A DNA stretch of 53,263 nucleotides from Aureobasidium sp. EXF-3400 (Eukaryota; Ascomycota; Dothideomycetes; Dothideales; Saccotheciaceae), in assembly GCA_024195585.1 (NCBI GenBank), contig SWBL01000349.1, positions 1-53,263 on the forward strand. Reading direction: 5' to 3'. The notes beneath the pieces are model-generated. The model was given only the letters and a program-made list of their open reading frames with translations. It was not told where the DNA came from and made no database searches. This document shows, piece after piece, positions 40,481 to 51,359 of this stretch (positions are counted from its first letter, which is position 1; every line of letters starts with the position of its first letter). Both the position numbers and the translations under genes were made by a program.

Positions 40481-42398
40481 TTAAGCGGCGTGCTCGTACT
40501 TTTGGGCGTGAGCGGCAATAGCACGGCCACTGGGGTCGGTCTGCTTGGACCATGTCGGTGTCCATCTCATGACGGTCGAGGCGCAGTAAGGGGGGAAGTG
40601 CTCGTCGAACATGCATCTGTACCAGTATGCCTCCTTGGTGTCGGGAATGTCGTCTCCCCACTCGGCCTTGGGGTTCTTCATGTCCTCGTCACTAACGTGC
40701 TGCTCGGCGGTGTCCTTGAGTCCGTCGATCCATCCGTAACCGACACCGTCACTGAATTGCTCCTTCTGTCTCCAGAGAATGTTGTCGGGCAGGTAGGGCT
40801 TCTCGCCGAGCTCATCGGATGTGTCGAATGCCTTGCGGATAATGTACTTCTCAATGTGGTCCTTGTCGATCAACTTGGACTCGGGGTCGATGTTCATCGA
40901 GTATTCGAGGAACTCCTTGTCCAGGAAAGGCACTCTGGCTTCGAGACCCCAAGCCGAAGTCGACTTGTTGGCTCTCAGACAGTCAGCCAAGTGCAAGTTG
41001 CGCACTCTGCGGACAGTCTCCTCGTGGAAGGCCTTCTTGTCGGGAGCGTTGTGGAAGTAAAGGTAACCACCGAAAATCTCGTCACTGCCCTCTCCGGAAA
41101 GAACCATCTTGATACCCATAGCCTTGATCTTTCTGCTCAGAAGGAACATGGGAGTCGAAGCACGGATGGTGGTAACGTCGTAAGTCTCGAGGTGGAAAAT
41201 GACATCCGAAAGAGCGTCAAGACCCTCCTGAATGGTGAAAGTAAGGTTGTGGTGCTTGGTGCCCAAGAACTTGGCGACCTCGAGGGCAGCCTTGCTGTCG
41301 GGAGCGCCAGGCAGACCGATGGAGAAAGAGTTGAGCTGGGACAAAACGGGGACAGTGTTGAGCTTGTAGTCCTCGTCAATTCCAGCCAGCTCCTCCTCGC
41401 CGTCGGCGAAACCGTTCTGCTCTTGTTGTGCGTTGTGTGCAGCCTGCAGTCTAAGAGTCTCTCTTTGCGCGATGGAAGCAACCAAACTGGAGTCCAGACC
41501 ACCGGAAAGAAGAACACCGTAGGGAACTTCGGCCATCAGACGCTTTCTGACGGCTCTCTCGAACTTTGTGCGGAGGGTCTTGAGGTCGACGGGAGTGGTG
41601 GGAATGTTGGAAGGCTCAACCAGCCACTTGGGGGTGAAGTACTGGGTGATCTTGTCGGTCTTGGAGTCGTAGACATGACCAGGAGGGAAAGCGATGATGT
41701 TGTCGCAGACGGGGTGGAGACACTTCAGCTCAGAGGCAAAGTAAACAGCACCAGGGGTCTCGCTGGAACGGCCCATGTAGAAGGTGGTGACACCGATGGG
41801 ATCTCTGGCAGCAATAACTCTATCCTGCTTCTTATCATGGAGGACCCAGGAGAACATGCCGTCGAGGAACTTGGGTGTGTCAATACCGTGCTCCATGTAC
41901 TGCACATTTGGTCAGCTGCGGTTCTGTCGTTTGTTCGCTGCGAGGAGCTTCATACCAGAGGAATGATGACTTCACAGTCAGAGTGGGTCTTGAAGTTGTA
42001 GGGCTTGCTGAGGTGCTTGCGCAGGACCTTGTGGTTGTAAATTTCACCGTTGACGGCGAGGGCAATGCTGCCATCCTCGTTGAGCAGAGGCTGAGCACCC
42101 GAGTCTGGATGAGACGTCTTAGCGAGAGGTCGCATACATGATTCCCAGCTTCTTCACATACCAACACCGACGATACTCAAACGCTCGTGGACCAGGATAG
42201 TGTTGTTGGAGGTGTGGTTGCCGCTCCAATCGGGACCACGGTGGCGGATCTGCTTGCCCATGCGCAGGGCAGTGGGCTTGAACTTTTGCACATCGGGATG
42301 GCTGTTGAATTGTCAATGTCTGGAGAATTGAGGGGCACGCGATCCGAGTTGGCTCGAGCAATTGAGACTTACCTGTGGCAGGCAAAGATACCACACAT
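40481..42398 (-). CDS. ASN2: Asparagine synthetase (glutamine-hydrolysing)
   Basis: Four exons (42398-42373, 42301-42162, 42104-41956, 41899-40481), 577 residues. The enzyme makes asparagine from aspartate, ATP and glutamine in the cytosol. The N-terminal glutaminase begins [11 protein letters not shown], with Cys2 as nucleophile once Met is removed. [27 protein letters not shown] and NGEIYNH follow. The synthetase domain has the ATP-binding PP-loop [13 protein letters not shown] and [18 protein letters not shown]. Introns are 71, 57 and 56 bp, clustered in the first quarter as usual for fungal orthologues. The end is [10 protein letters not shown]. Highly biased codon use (few A/T-ending codons) fits high expression and leaves a 503-codon antisense frame open across exon 4. 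Confidence 0.95.
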
Positions 42399-43330
42399 CT
42401 TGGGCAATGAATTGGTATGTAGATGGGAATGAAGGAGAGAGAGGCAAAGTGTCAAGGCGCGAAAGATGCACCGATGTGATAAGCAACACTTGTCGACCTT
42501 TGACTCACCAAAGCTGGGCGGACTTCAATAAATTCAGTGCCACCAGCGACTCCCGCGCGACGCCAACACGGCAAACGTTGACCGACACCGGCCTCTGTCA
42601 TCTACCACCGCCCGCCCCAGCTTTCCCCCTGCCAGATCAAACTTGTTAGGTAACACGACTGCGCTACGTGCTAATTGTCTTCACTAATAAATAGATAGGC
42701 CGTGTATAACCTGCTGCTGCTCGAGCTCAGCTATCGGCCAATGCGCTCTGCACACCAACAATGCCCATCAGACAGCTTCAAATTGACAGAATCGTCTCCG
42801 TCATGTCACATGCATGTTCACATGTCATGACCATTCAAAAATCCAGCTGTCAGGGTCACCCCGCAACAACTATTATTAATGTGTAATGCACCATCTGTAA
42901 ACGAGAACGACAATTTCTTGTGGCGCCGAGTGTTGCTTGTACTTACTGTCAAACATATTATCATATCTCGAGATCAAACTGTGTCATGTTACAATTAAGA
43001 GGCCGATCAAACACAGAAACAAGAGTACTGGTGTCGTTCTACCCAAATTTGGTCAGAACGAACTTTTCGAGATTGCACAACCTTGCAAGAGGTCAGGAAT
43101 CACCAATTGCAAGCAATCATCTTTCCGTCTGTCACTGACTGTCGCCGTACACCAGTAGCGATGTTTGAGTGTGACTGAATTAAAGTAATGTTCATGATGG
43201 ATTCTTCTCTTCGCAAGCTATGCTGCCGTTTGCCAGTTCATATCGACAGTCCTCAGAGCTAACCTGTCCCAATTGCCTCTTTCCGAACGCCTCGCCAAAT
43301 CGTGTTGCATGAAGTTTTGAGAGTATCAGT
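42399..43330. other. Intergenic, upstream of asparagine synthetase
   Basis: 932 bp. No clear general-amino-acid-control box (TGACTCA) was found in the correct spacing, although TGACTCA occurs at 42504-42510, about 105 bp upstream of the start. AT-rich from 42660 on. No gene is visible. Confidence 0.4.
42504..42510. promoter_or_regulatory. Candidate Gcn4/CPC1-type box TGACTCA upstream of asparagine synthetase
   Basis: A perfect TGACTCA (within TTTGACTCACC), about 105 bp before the ATG. This is the binding site of the amino-acid starvation activator (Gcn4/CpcA), which is known to control asparagine synthetase genes in fungi. The match is seen; function is inferred. Confidence 0.55.
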
Positions 43331-44356
43331 TTATCTGACAACCAGAGCAGCACTTGGTACCAGACCAGCCTCCTTTAGTGTTTGGCCAAAGTCCGAGCTG
43401 TCGTAGACCTTCTTGGGGAAGTTCTGGACAAACTCGCTGACTTGAACACCAGGCTCCTGGCTAAGGGCTTGTGCAACCTCGAAGAGTGTCGTGTCGACAG
43501 GGAATGTCTTCTGAACCGTGCCAGCGGATGTCTGCAGTCGTAGTCTTGCCTCTGTGTAGTTTCCAGCAGTCTTGGGCACCGTGGGCTTCGCGGCAGGTGT
43601 AGGGTCGGCAACAACAGCGGACTGACCAGCGCGAGCGGCCTTTTCTCTCTCAGCCTTCAGGCGGCGTTCTTCCTTGTCTGCAGCAATCTTGGCCTGGATG
43701 CGCTTCTTGGCCTCGACGTCGGCTGCCTTCTCACGTCTCTTAGCCTCGGCTTCCTTGATCTGTTCCTTCTTGGCCAAATCTTCCTTGATGTCTTGCTGCT
43801 CCTTTGTGGCCTTGCGACGGATCTGATCGTTACGCTCCTTGTCCTTCTTGTCTTGTTCCGACTGACCAGCACGTTTGAGAGCGAGCTTCTCACGCAGTTC
43901 TTGGAGCCTTGCGGCCTTCTCCTCCTCGGTCAAGGGAGCGATCTCTTCGGTGGACTCTTCAAAGTTCTGGTGTTCACTACCAGATGAAGTATTAGCGTGG
44001 GCGCTATAGCGAAGACCGAGATGTCACATACGTCTTGTTGGCGTGGAACTCTGCTTGAGCGGTTGATCTGAACTTCTTGCCACAATCTTTACAAAGCAGA
44101 CTTCTGGCTTCTTCGCCTGGCTGCAGTGACAGGGGCGACTCTTCTTCGCCTTCGTCCTCTTTGAGTTCTTCGATGGATTTGTCGGCATTGTTGCTGAGCC
44201 AGTCGACGGCAGCTCCCACTAGTTTGAAAATAAGTAAGTCTGATAGTTACAGAGCTGAGAGGTAGGATAGTACGCACAGTTGCCTGCCTTCTTCATGGCG
44301 AGGGTAGCCTTTTCGCGGTCGAAGCCCATGTCGACAAGGTTGTTGATGTCAGACAT
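43331..44356 (-). CDS. UBA / C2H2 zinc finger / UBX domain protein (UBXN1-like)
   Basis: Three exons (44356-44278, 44218-44032, 43976-43331), 303 residues. Residues 1-40 are a UBA domain (MSDINNLVDMGFDREKATLA, then AVDWLSNNAD), which binds ubiquitin. Residues about 67-90 are a C2H2 finger (LCKDCGKKFRSTAQAEFHAN then KTEHQNF). A long charged coiled coil rich in Lys/Glu/Arg fills 100-200 (EEEKAARLQELREKLALKR). The C-terminal 80 residues form a UBX domain (TEARLRLQTSAGTVQKTFPV, then FVQNFPKKVYDSSDFGQTL) that should bind Cdc48/p97. The second intron splits the zinc finger from the coiled coil. Such adaptors bring ubiquitylated clients to Cdc48. Animal UBXN1 has UBA and UBX; the finger is an addition I see here. 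Introns are 59 and 55 bp. Confidence 0.9.
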
Positions 44357-45175
44357 GATGGCTGGTATCTGGGAGTGATTGTAGAAGATGAGAATGAATG
44401 GTTGTTGATGTAGAGATCAAGTAGAAGAGAGCACCAGTAGTTGATAGATGCAGTAGATGCACAAGTGTGGGGAGTGAAAGTTGTCTCATGTGAAGCCGCA
44501 AAGGCACGTCATGGTTCTTGCCTGAAGCTCGCTCTTACCTCCCCATGTGCTAAAGTTTGTAACTTCTACCCTCCCTGCGAAAGCATACAGCGACGTCGTC
44601 ACTATCGACAGGCACGATAGTCTCTAGATTCGAGATGGATCCAAAAAGAGCCCAGAAGATATGGCATCTCACAGGATACTATGCTGTTTCTCGAAAGTAC
44701 TATGCATTTTTATAGGCGTATGCGTTACAGAATTTAGCACACGGGGAGGTACAGCTACTTCACAAGCGGAGATGATGCTATTAGAATGCACAGTTGTTTC
44801 TACAAGGTAGGCGACTTCGTAGACAGCTACCAATATCACGACTCTTACTGGAGGCTTTCAGTATACTAGGAACCGTGCATTTATATATGTGCAAGCGTGA
44901 CATAGTTTTGCACAAGCGTCATGGCATAAGCACGCACGGTCTCGTCCAGACTCCGAGTTGGAGCAGCGACACGGCGGGACGCGCTTGGAACGTCGCTTCC
45001 GTCATTAATCCCAGTCCCTGGTGCCCGTTCCCTGCCACTGGCTGCCAGTTCCTACGTGTCGCTGTATACCAACCTGCGATTCTCATAACCGCATCTTCTT
45101 CTACCCACAACTTCGCAATCCCCCTCGACCGAAGCTCTCTCCATCTATCATCCACTACACGCGCGCCCCTTCATC
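44357..45175. other. Divergent intergenic region, UBX / VAP
   Basis: 819 bp with pyrimidine-rich sequence just before the VAP start. No gene is visible. Confidence 0.4.
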
Positions 45176-46346
45176 ATGTCTGTCGAGCTGGACCCCGTCG
45201 AGCTTGGTTTCAAGCGTGCGTAGCCAAGTCCTGTCGACCATCAAGTGACCCTTTCTGACTCGCTTGGTAGGCCCTTTCACCCACGAGGTTGCTCAGGTCC
45301 TGCGTCTGTACAACAAGAACTCCGATCCTGTAGCTTTCAAGGTACCGCCCTCCTGATTCCATGCTCTCATACCTGTGCTAATCTCAGCCCACCCTCAGGT
45401 CAAAACCACTGCCCCCAAACAGTCAGCCTCCCCGCCCCGCTATGCATACCTTACAACTAACCCTTCTCCAGGTACTGTGTCAGACCAAACTCTGGCCGCA
45501 TTGAGCCTGGTCAGGATGTCGAGGTTCAAGGTACGCTGCGCACGTGGCTCTTTGCTGCAGAGATAGCCAACTGACAATGACTATAGTCTTGTTGCAAGCC
45601 ATGAGGGAAGATCCTCCCCTTGACGCAAAGTGCAGAGACAAGTTCCTTGTCCAATCAGTCGCCATCTCGGCCGACAAGGAATATCCCAACGTCTCCCAAA
45701 TCGTGCGCTCCATCCTTCTTTCCGCACCGACATAGAGCTGACACCCAACTAGTGGTCTCACATTGAGCAAACAGCAAAGTCATCAATCCAAGAAAAGAAG
45801 ATCCGTGTCGTCTTCCTGCCCGCAGAGGGCCAAGCCCACTCTGACGCCGGCGGCCACATGGACGACTCGATCGCTACCTTCAACTCTGCCAACTTCAACT
45901 CTGCTTCACCTCAGCCCCAAACTCCTCAGCGAGGCGCCGATGTTGGTGCCGTGGGTGCCATCTCTCGTCCGGAAGAACGTCCCATCGACAACAAGCACCT
46001 CGGCGAGATCGTCCAATCAACCAGCAACCCAGCCACCGATAGATACACCACCTACTCCGACTCCTCGACCACTCAAAGCTTCATGAACTCTATCCCCACC
46101 TCTGGCGAGGACGTGAAAGCCAAGCTCGCAGAAGCCCAAGCCACCATTGCCCGAATGAGCCAAGAAAGAGACGAACAAGGGTTGCGCCAGAGAAAGACTG
46201 ATGCAGTCAACCAAGATTCCAAGGAGAGAATTTCTGCTGGAACAACCGGTCTGGGTGTGCAGAAGGCTCCTGCTGGCGGAGTCCCCGTCCAGGTCGTCGC
46301 CGGACTTTGCCTTCTGTGTTTCTTGATCGCCTACTTCTTCTTCTAG
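45176..46346 (+). CDS. SCS2: VAP family ER protein (Scs2-like, MSP domain)
   Basis: Six exons (45176-45215, 45271-45341, 45399-45421, 45472-45530, 45587-45702, 45753-46346), 300 residues. VAP proteins sit in the ER membrane and bind FFAT motifs of lipid-transfer and tether proteins at contact sites. The MSP beta-sandwich is spread over the first five exons: MSVELDPVELGFKRPFTHEV, LRLYNKNSDPVAFKVKTTAP, KQYCVRPNSGRIEPGQDVEV, then DKFLVQSVAI. The conserved VKTTAPKQYCVRPN segment that forms the FFAT pocket is intact. A variable linker and a coiled coil (VKAKLAEAQATIARMSQERD) lead to a C-terminal anchor (VQVVAGLCLLCFLIAYFFF). The five introns are 50-57 bp and one exon is only 23 nt. Scs2-type identity is firm at family level. 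Confidence 0.92.
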
Positions 46347-46823
46347 GCGTGAAATGAAAGTGGTCGTGTCGGAACACGCATGGAATGCACCCGCAAGCGA
46401 CGCTATCATGTGTCGCATCACTACTAGATGATCACACCGGCCTCAGGACCGCACGCGCTTGAGGGTCGGAGGCGGTCTTGTGCACTGTCGGAAAAGGACG
46501 CCGTTAATGTTTGTGATTGAATGATTCTTCTTCTTCTTCGTTCGAGGCAAAGCGCAAAATGAAGCCTGTTTTTCTTTTGTACCAATTCATTTGATCCAAT
46601 TATCTTGTCAAATGCTCGTTCCTCTTGCATAACAAGGCCCAAGTCTCTCAATTTATTGATTTCACACAAAGAACCTTCCATGGAACTGCAGGTAAACAAT
46701 GTCGATACAGAACGAACGCCTCGAACATGGGCCGTTATAGACAGGTAAGGTGGTGAAAACATCTGTAGACGTGGGTTCTGACCCTGAAATGAGGTTCACG
46801 CCTCAAAGTGCTGCCCCAATAAC
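46347..46823. other. Convergent intergenic region
   Basis: Between VAP and NOP15 3' ends, with a short TTC repeat near 46517-46530. No gene is visible. Confidence 0.4.
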
Positions 46824-48206
46824 CTATGTCGAAATTCTTGCCTTCTTTGCTCCCTTCTTGCCATCTGCCTTAGCCTTGACACGTTTGGCGCCAGCCTTCT
46901 CTGCAGGTGCCGTCTTCTTGGTCTCCTTGACTTCCGGTTGCTCTTCTTGCTTGTCCAAAACTGCGCTGACATCGGCGCTTGTGAGCAAAGGTGCAGCTTC
47001 GGCCTCGCGAACCTCCTTGGTGGGTACCTCCTTGACGTCGCGCAGAGAGGGCATCTCAAACTCATAACCTAGCTCCTTGAGCTGTGCGGCCTTCTTGTTT
47101 CTGGCCTCGGTCTCTCTTTCGATTCTCTTCTCCCAGCCCTCTCTTGTGGTACCTCTCTTCAACATACCGCCCTCGATCTTGTTGCGCGGCATGACCTTGA
47201 ATCTGCCACCCTCGCCCTTCCACAGCTTCTCGTGAACTTGCTCGGCGGGTACACGTCTGACCTGCAGAAGGTGACCGAACAGCAAGTACTTGTCCATGGT
47301 CTTTGCTACAATCTCGGCGACTGCGCCTGATCCAAACTCGATGAAAGCGTAGTGCTTTGAACGACCGGTAAGCTTGTTGCGTGCCATTCTCAAGTGGGTG
47401 ATATCGCCGAACTGGCTGAAGTACTCGCGCATTTGTGCCTCGAAGAAACCGTGCGGCAGACGTCTGTATCTCTTGTTAGTTATGATCAGGCAGAAGTTGT
47501 CACAAGATCGCATACCCAATGTAGATGACGCCGGGGGTGTTCTCTTCGTCTTGTTGCTGAGCATCCTTCAATTGCTTGCGAACCTCCTTCATGTTGGGCA
47601 CAGCAGGAAGCTTGTCCAGGGCAATGCCGTCGTCTTGAGGGTCGTTCTCGTCATCGCTGCTCTCGAAACCAGCAAGCAGGGCAGCAGTCTGGTCATCCTC
47701 CTCAGCCTCGGCCTCACTGTCTGTCTCGTTGGCGAGAGCAATTTCCTCCTCTTCAACAGCAGCTTTGGGGCTTGCCTTGGCCTTGGTCTTCGAGACCTTC
47801 GACGAAGCGCTTTCAGGCTGGGCAGTCTCGGTGACGGTAACCTTCTCAACCTTTCCGGGGGCAGTCTTGACAACGGTCTTTGTCTTCTTGACGGGCTTCT
47901 CGACGGGCTTCTCCTCTGGCTCCAAGAAATCCTCGGCGCGCTTTCTTGTTGATCGCGTCTCTCTGGTGGATGTGGCGACGGGAGCGGCCTCCTTCTTGGC
48001 CTTGGTAGTGGTTGTAGTGACAGTCTCGGTCTTCTTGAGAGCCGACTTTGGTGCGGGCTTCTCGACGATTGTAGTCTTGACCTTCTTGGTGGTTACGCTG
48101 GGCTCAGACGCGCCTAGTGATTGATGTTAGTACAGAAACAGCGTCAAAGACCCAGAGAGTATCACGAACCCTTGCGCTTGTTGCTTTTGCTATCGACTTT
48201 AGACAT
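46824..48206 (-). CDS. NOP15: Nop15-like RRM protein for 60S ribosome biogenesis
   Basis: Three exons (48206-48170, 48113-47516, 47463-46824), 424 residues. Nop15 is a nucleolar RRM protein that binds the ITS2 foot of pre-60S particles. The RRM occupies about 207-285: RNP2 GVIYIG is completed across the second intron, then RLPHGFFEAQMREYFSQFGD, RNP1 KHYAFIEF, and the conserved extension MDKYLLFGHLLQVRRVPAEQ typical of Nop15/NIFK. The N-terminal 200 residues are Lys-rich then acidic (NETDSEAEAEEDDQ, ESSDDENDPQDDGIALDKLP). The C-terminus is basic (KADGKKGAKKARIST). Introns are 56 and 52 bp. It starts 171 bp from SMN on the opposite strand. Confidence 0.9.
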
Positions 48207-48377
48207 TTTGGCGTAATATATGAACAAAAATAATTGTAGTAGAAAAGTAAGAAGTTTCTGAGACGAGGAATTGATCGAATCCGGGGGAGACAGACGCGCG
48301 ACCCGCCGCTTGTCCAGACTCCCAAGCACTTCTGACCAGCGTCCGCAACTTTTCCTTGAACATCAACTTTCGCAGTC
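48207..48377. promoter_or_regulatory. Short shared promoter, NOP15 / SMN
   Basis: Only 171 bp separate two divergent starts, both RNP-assembly factors. The NOP15 side is A/T-rich (48219-48250). No specific binding site is recognised. Confidence 0.5.
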
Positions 48378-49027
48378 ATGACGAACACAAAACCTTCCGA
48401 TAACGAGATATGGGATGACTCTGCTCTGATTCAATCATGGAACGAAGCGCTCGAGGAATACAAGGTACATCGCACTCTTCAGCATCTAAGAATCACGTGC
48501 TGACTATATTCTGTAGAAGTATCACAGCATGTCTGCGCGAGGCGAACGAATCGAAGAGGTTCTAGATGTTGTTGAGAAGGAAGAAGAGGCACAGTGAGTT
48601 CCCTCTGATCTACTTACTATCTGATCATGTTATTGAAGACGGACAGATCTACTGCCAATCTAAAAGTCGACCACCTTGACACAACGACTGGACTTCCACA
48701 ATGGGAAACCGTCGAAGAAGAATATACTCCGGAACAGGCTCAGGAAATAGTCCAAGAACTGAATGCCCAGGACTCAAAGGCTCAACCTGCCGACGCACAA
48801 CCGGTCAACACTTCGGACCAGGCTCCTCCACTAGGCATTTCACAAGTCCTTCTTGATTCTGGTTGGTTTAATCACATGCCCACTCTTCCCTTACGTTGCT
48901 GACCCTAGTAGTTCAAGACGAGAGTCTTAAGGCGCTCATGACATCCTGGTACTTTGCAGGTTATTATACTGGTCTGTACGAAGGACAGCGAAAGGCTCAG
49001 GCTGCCCAGGAGCATCCAAGTCATTGA
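48378..49027 (+). CDS. SMN1: SMN (survival motor neuron) orthologue, Tudor-less fungal form
   Basis: Four exons (48378-48464, 48517-48593, 48647-48861, 48909-49027), 165 residues, similar to the 152-residue S. pombe Smn1. SMN with Gemin2 assembles Sm rings on spliceosomal snRNAs. The N-terminal Gemin2-binding helix is present (EIWDDSALIQSWNEALEEYK). So is the C-terminal YG box that drives oligomerisation (MTSWYFAGYYTGLYEGQRK), with its S-W-Y..G-Y..T-G..G spacing. The middle (about 55-125) is acidic and low in structure, and no Tudor domain is seen. Introns are 52, 53 and 47 bp. The third acceptor is a tandem AG (48907-48908 or 48910-48911), giving DSVVQDES or DSVQDES. Confidence 0.9.
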
Positions 49028-49626
49028 AGGCCTCTGATGGATTGGCTTTCTCACACTTGATCCGCGGACCCGAAGCGTGTACTGCTGAAGTTGCTCATTC
49101 AAAACTTCATACAATGCCCAGATGATGCCCCTGAGCGAGGCAGACTACATGATCTTCTGACCAGCACAGCTCGCCAGCAGTTCAACGGGTTATCATACGA
49201 TAACTTTCACGTCGCCTGAACGGACGAAAAGCGCCAGATACAGCACTTGTATGTGCTTCTGTCGTCTAGGCTGACTCCTGTGCATTCTTCAAGCTAGATA
49301 TCACTTTTTAAAGAAGTAAGGAGATGGCTGAAGTCTGGCGAGAAGGCGCTGAAAACTCAGGCAATCGGATAGCGAAAGGATCCCAGTGTGGACGTATGAA
49401 CAGAGTGAACAGAGACATTGGTTGAACCATGAAAAGAAAAAAGTGTTTTGATATCCTCTAGTACTGGGTGGGACGATTAGACCTCGTCGAAAAGAACAAA
49501 TCCATCGCTATAACGCTCTGCAAACGGATTTTTGTCGTGATGGCCCGAAAACAGTTGACTGCTGCTCGCCGGCAGCCTCGAATACGCCTTGATCAAGTGT
49601 TGATGATGTGCAAGAGAAGTGTAAGT
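49028..49626. other. Convergent intergenic region
   Basis: 599 bp between SMN and SERF 3' ends. No motif or gene is visible. Confidence 0.4.
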
Positions 49627-49983
49627 TTACTTCTTTGCCTCAGCGGCCTTCTTGGCGTCGGCTGTATAAACATGTCAGATCAGGATTCGAGAGATACGAA
49701 TGTTATCAAGGGGACGAACCTGCGGCCTGCTTTGCACGCATGATCTCGGCAGCGCTCTCCTTGGCCTTGGCTTGCTCAGAACCAGACATCTAGAAGAGAG
49801 TTAGTTGATGGAGTTTCTGCATCTCCTCAGAATAACATACGTTGTTCTTGTTTTTCTAGGCACAGAGTCAGCAAAGCGATCCCCCTCAAAAAGTGTTGAT
49901 CCCTGTTTAGAAAAACTTACGACGTTGCCAGCGGCCTTCAAGGTCTTTTCACGAGCTCTCTCCTTTTGGTTACCGCGTGCCAT
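49627..49983 (-). CDS. SERF / 4F5 family small protein
   Basis: Four exons (49983-49921, 49855-49841, 49789-49720, 49661-49627) for only 60 residues. The N-terminus MARGNQKERAREKTLKAAGN is the 4F5 signature, shared with human SERF1/2 and yeast Ydl085c-a. The family binds nucleic acid and can speed amyloid formation in animals; its normal job is unclear. The second exon is 15 nt (KNKNN), the third starts MSGSEQAKAKESAAEIMRAK, and the last ends ADAKKAAEAKK. All introns (65, 51, 58 bp) keep frame, and exon 3 begins with an ATG codon. The gene lies between SMN and a membrane protein gene, without obvious functional link. Very short coding length makes automatic pipelines likely to miss it. Confidence 0.88.
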
Positions 49984-51359
49984 TTTGAATGTGTGTGTGG
50001 GGTGTTTATGAGATGTTGTGAGAAAAGGACGAGAGAGAGGGATGCTTGAGAAAAGCGTTGGATGGACGAGGGCCGGCAGAAAGAAAGTTGTCGCTGGCAA
50101 ATTAGACCCTTTTTACCACTTTAGCACGCTTCCAGACACTGCCAAGCCATCTCCATCGCTATCGCGGCGAGCCGCTCTTGCATTCCCGAACCCTAAAGAA
50201 CGAACAAAAAGCTTCTAGAAGACCACCATCTATGTTGCTCTATACCTGTCTGGAAATTTGCACTGTCTGATCAAGTTTGCTGAGTCTTTGTTTGCAGGCT
50301 TTGGATACCCGCAACATGTTCTGTTCAGAGAGCCTAATGAAGGCATTGTCTTCGGGGTTTGCACAAGCTGTTATCGCTGGGGCTGACAGGAAATACCTCA
50401 AGTCACAGCACTTCCGTGCATACCGAGTGAACCTGAACATCGCGAATTTTTCAGACTCATCTAGACAGTCGATTCTTCAGTGGAAAACTAAGGTATGGGA
50501 TTGACACTGCTCATCGCGCTAATCAACAACGATAGTTGTTGTCAGCATGAGATCTGTCAGATCACTACAGATGAATACAAGCATGCTCTCGATGTGAGGA
50601 CTTGGATGACTGTTACCAGGCAACAGCATCGCCAATGTAGGGTACACCCACCACGACCTATTGTTATTTTTACAGATTCAGAGATCCACAACAACATCAA
50701 GCAGAAAACCATTTGTACCAGGCGCGATTCTTGAAACCAAACCACCTCCAGGCGCCGACACAGCGCTTATACCAACAGCAAGCTGTACCAATGGTTCATT
50801 CTAGGAGTTCCCGACCAAGATCTCTCTGTTACAGACAACGCTCAAGGTCGCTGCCGAAGTAGCACAGAACGTCTGAGAAGTCGTTTCAGCTGCCTTGATG
50901 GAGCCATCAGCCATGAGCTTTGACGGCGTCAAGCAGACAAAAGAACACGCCGTGGCGCTTATTTTTCCAATTGTAGCTTCTTCACATTCTCTTATTGCTC
51001 TTATTTCGTTCATTCATTCATTCATTTTCCTATTGTCCTTGTTGTATTCATTGTTCTCGCTGCGTCGAATTGTATCTCCCTGATTTAATTGATTCGAACT
51101 TCCTCGATCTTGTCTCTCTTTGATCATTCTCTTCCTTGCTGTTCTTCTAACGACTCACTCTTTCTTGCAATAACTCGTACAGACTCAGACATCTGCTGGC
51201 CAGATCGCATCATTATACCATACGAATGTTTCTCAGACTTTGGCCTTCCAACTTGTAAGTTCTCAATCCTGTTCTATGATATTGCCTTTTCCTAACATAC
51301 GAAGCAGATCTATCTATTTGCCTTTCCTCAAAACTCAAACCAAGCAACCTAACGAAAAA
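49984..51359. other. 1.4-kb divergent intergenic region
   Basis: Between SERF (minus) and the membrane protein (plus). Includes a (TTCA)4 microsatellite at 51009-51024 in a hydrophobic but low-complexity open frame. Pyrimidine-rich leader before 51360. No gene is supported. Confidence 0.4.
51009..51024. repeat. Microsatellite (TTCA)4
   Basis: Four perfect copies of a 4-bp unit in the 5' flank of the membrane protein gene. Confidence 0.85.

Noticed and set aside
40490..42001. A 503-codon open frame antisense to asparagine synthetase
   Set aside because: It mirrors exon 4 of a strongly conserved enzyme with biased codons, which leaves few antisense stops. Its protein is low-complexity Val/Leu/Gly and shows no motif.
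50895..51083. Hydrophobic 62-codon frame upstream of the membrane protein gene
   Set aside because: Its hydrophobicity comes from the TTCA microsatellite and T-rich leader sequence; no conserved features.
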